Positions 61,800 to 64,000 of a DNA stretch of 64,000 nt are shown piece by piece. The translations under genes and the position numbers were made by a program. Below the pieces are notes generated by a model. The model saw only the letters and a program-made list of their open reading frames with translations, was not told where the DNA came from and did not search any database. Where the stretch lies: contig JAYKAV010003266.1 of assembly GCA_035582835.1 (NCBI GenBank), positions 117,194 to 181,193 on the forward strand, read 5' to 3'. This DNA is from Phoebastria nigripes. Its lineage: Eukaryota > Chordata > Aves > Procellariiformes > Diomedeidae. Position 1 is the first letter of the stretch; each line of letters begins with the position of its first letter.

Positions 61800-62542
61800 T
61801 GCTTTGTCCTCGCGGAGAGTGTGGAAAAGCGGGAGAGCGGCGGCCGAGGCAGGGGCGCTGGCGGCTGTCTGCGCCCGCTGCTCGAGGCGGCAAGGCAGCC
61901 GACGAGCCCAGAGGTGTAGCGGGGCCGCGCGCCGACTCGGCGGGGGCCGGGTAGGCGGTAGTTCCGTGCGCGGGGTGGGCCGGGTTCCGCCCCGCCCAGC
62001 CCCCTCAGGCCGCTCCCCCTGAGCACTCGCGGGCCCGCCCTGCCGGCCGCGCCACACCGCGGGGAGCGGCGCAGGACGCGGGGCCCTGCGGACGGACTGT
62101 GCGGCGGCGCCCCCTGGCGCCTGGGCGGCGCTGCCCTCTAGCTCGCAGCGCCGGGGCAGGGGCGCAGCTGCCTCCCGCGGCGGCGAGTTTGTCCTCTCCG
62201 GCCGAAGCGGAGGGAGGCTGAGGGCGGTGCGGTTGCATCCTCATTCCCCAGTCTCAGACGTGTTAATTCGTTTCGGATTGTGCTTCTCAAAATCGACCGC
62301 AGCATGGCGACGGCTGAGCACCTGCGTCAGAGGCCTTCTGCACTGGTCCGCGAGGAGCAGGCCGCCGGCACGAGTCGATGGGGAGCGGCTGCTCCAGCTC
62401 CTGTGCCCCCGAGCCCCTGGGGTTTCCATACTCCTTGTCACGAATGGTGGGAGTCGCATGAAGCCCAGGCGCTTGGCTGTAGGCTGGTTAGCAGCAAAGA
62501 AGCTGGCGTGAGAGGGTGACCCAGTTCTCAAGCCTCTCCCAG
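61800..62542 (+). other. Candidate 5' exon(s) of a rightward gene
   Basis: The GC-rich sequence ends at a strong donor, CTCTCCCAG|GTAAGAG, at 62543. A frame from the ATG at about 62304 (MATAEHLRQRPSALVREEQA) stops just before the donor, so it cannot be spliced onward. The exon is therefore more likely 5' untranslated. The gene body lies mainly to the right of the window. Confidence 0.4.
62106..62141 (-). promoter_or_regulatory. Tandem CTCF-like motifs, reverse orientation
   Basis: GGCGCCCCCTGGCGCC (62106-62121) and GGCGCTGCCCTCTAG (62127-62141) both resemble the CTCF core read on the minus strand. Spacing is about one helical turn and a half. Confidence 0.5.
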
Positions 62543-63873
62543 GTAAGAGAGGCCTAACTAATGCAACAGTAGTATCAGTATTGAAGAGGAGGCCAATGAG
62601 GTTTAAAGGACAAATTTGCCTCAGTGTGCATTCTGATCGACCAAGCCCCCTACAAGCCTACTTCGTGTTCCGTGCTCCCATGCTTTTCTGTTACTTCCTC
62701 GCCAGAATTAAGATGTTGAGAAGAGATAAGGATGTTAGGATTGGCTGCAAATCCATTGCTTAGTTACGTGAAAAGGCATCTTAAGATAAATTAAATGTAA
62801 ACAAACACCTGACCCTAAGGAATCATCACCTCAATAGATTGCTGTCACTGGACCTGAAGGTCTTAAAGTTGAACACAAATACTGCTAAAAGGCCAAAGGG
62901 ACAAAGTGCTCCGAGGGCACGTAAATGTATATTTAAATAGATGCATTAACACAACCCAAATGTCTTAATTTGGATTTTTCTTAAGTGTAAAAGAAGTCAC
63001 ATTAGTTATTTTCCTCTCAGTGACTTTGCATAGGCGTTAACCATAAAAGTAGACTGCTGGTTTTTGTATGCGTATGTTCATACTGAAGACAAATCTGTCA
63101 GTCCCAGCCATAAGGGAGCATTATAATAATTTTGCAGTGCTGCTTATTACTGTAAGTAGGCCTAGTTCCCTTTTTTATTTTGCTAAGTGCAAGTGCTGCT
63201 TAATAGTAAGCTGACTTAAAATTTCCTGTGCTAAATACCCTTTTTAAAGGCTCGGACACCTTGAGAAGGCACTATCTGATCTTAAATCTGGAGATTTTGT
63301 TTCTTTGCCATTTACTAGGTAACATAATTGCTGCTTTGTTGGGTAAATACCTATTTCCCAATTTTTTCCTATCGTTCTCTATGCTCTTCACAAACTAGAG
63401 AGTAGCAATTCATGTTGCAGCTATTTGCTGAGAACTTGGCAGTCCACAGCTCTTTTGCATGCTGTCACTACACGGGTTTTACAGTTGTGTTGGGGGCTAG
63501 GGAATACCAGACTTTCTCACTGCCAGGAAGTCTTTTGTAACTTAATTGAAACTAACCTCTCTTGGTCCAATGGTTGTGGAAGTACTCTTGTATATATCTA
63601 GCCATAACTGGATTGTTTAAACCATAGATGCAAGGGACATATCTTACAGAAGTAGGGCTTCTACTGTTCCTGCAAAATCCTCTAGATTTTCTATTAATTT
63701 TAAACGGTGTTTTTGCAGAATTTAAATTTTCAAACCTTGCCTGCGAAGGCATTTCTTTATCACCAAATTATACATATGACAGTTGCAGTTCATGCCTTGT
63801 GTAGAATCCGTGACAAGCATGCAAATATTGTCAGCTTATTATTGCAATTGCCCTGGACAAGCTTTTGCTATTA
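62543..63873 (+). other. Probable first intron of a rightward gene
   Basis: AT-rich. One exon-like piece starts after acceptor aaacggtgtttttgcag at 63719, reading FKFSNLACEGISLSPNYTYD before a stop at about 63803, without a recognised donor. Otherwise nothing is seen. Confidence 0.4.
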
Positions 63874-63960
63874 TCACAGAATGGTTGAGGTTGGAAGAAA
63901 CCTCTGGAGGTCACCTGGTTCAACCCCCCTGCTCAAGGAGGGCCACATAGCAGATTCCCT
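63874..63960 (-). mobile_element. CR1 3'-end fragment, minus strand
   Basis: ATCACAGAATGGTTGAGGTT, then GGAAGAAACCTCTGGAGGTC and TTCAACCCCCCTGCTCAAGG, are the reverse complement of an avian CR1 terminus. The element's inner boundary near the window end is uncertain. Confidence 0.85.
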
Positions 63961-64000
63961 TAGTCTTTCACGGAGGCTTTGCTGCAGTTGAAATAAAATG

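Larger units (their letters stand above)
61190..62450. promoter_or_regulatory. Bidirectional CpG-island promoter
   Basis: A 1.2-kb CpG island holds the start of the minus-strand gene (61352) and, on the + strand, donors CCGG|GTAGGC (about 61951) and CCCAG|GTAAGA (62543). An inverted CCAAT box (ATTGGC, 61755-61760) lies between them. The arrangement suggests divergent transcription from a shared housekeeping-type promoter. Confidence 0.6.

Noticed and set aside
61163..62057. Open frames up to 160 codons in the right-hand CpG island
   Set aside because: Same GC-driven artefact; only the short ATG CAG AAG plus donor at 61352 fits a splice model.

Overview
This window looks like bird nuclear DNA, probably from a non-galliform (neoavian) species. 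The evidence is three CR1 retrotransposon tails with the avian 3' signature (1-432 and 14683-14760 on +, 63874-63960 on -) and a solo LTR (36469-37047) of a type I associate with neoavian birds. Introns are large with vertebrate splice signals, and GC-rich CpG islands sit in otherwise AT-rich sequence. There is no prokaryotic, phage or CRISPR content.

The one gene I can name with confidence is TSPAN2 (tetraspanin-2) on the + strand. Exons 2 to 8 run from 37524 to 56641, every junction is in phase, and they encode the C-terminal 200 residues. The 3' UTR ends near an AATAAA at 57241. The first coding exon (about 23 residues) is not present as readable sequence. It may lie in a gap marked by single Ns in the GC-rich promoter-like blocks (32814, 34420), or left of the window. 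Intron 6 appears to be a GC-AG intron.

Layout: 1-432, CR1 3' end with part of its reverse-transcriptase reading frame. 433-16650, AT-rich intergenic or intronic DNA with two weak minus-strand exon candidates. 16690-17200, CpG island with a strong minus-strand splice donor. 17400-28500, mostly featureless, with one minus-strand exon candidate. 28485-28800, small GC-rich block with a canonical-looking CTCF motif and minus-strand splice sites. 31880-34620, a double CpG island with NF-Y and ZNF143-type motifs, an AT-rich core and a purine/G-rich tract. This is the best candidate promoter region for TSPAN2, and a divergent minus-strand transcript also seems to start there. 36469-37047, solo LTR. 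37524-57265, TSPAN2. 58196-61352, a minus-strand gene that I cannot identify. 61190-62542, a CpG island serving that gene and a rightward transcript with a donor at 62543. 63874 to the end, a CR1 tail.

The most interesting item is the unidentified minus-strand gene. Exons 1 and 2 join in frame with strong splice sites. The next exon reads as protein in two frames separated by an apparent one-base deletion near 60566. A well-formed terminal exon at 58327-58196 is followed by AATAAA signals. TSHB, the usual convergent neighbour of TSPAN2 in mammals, was not found in the following 7 kb. No operon-like cooperation between genes can be inferred in this genome.
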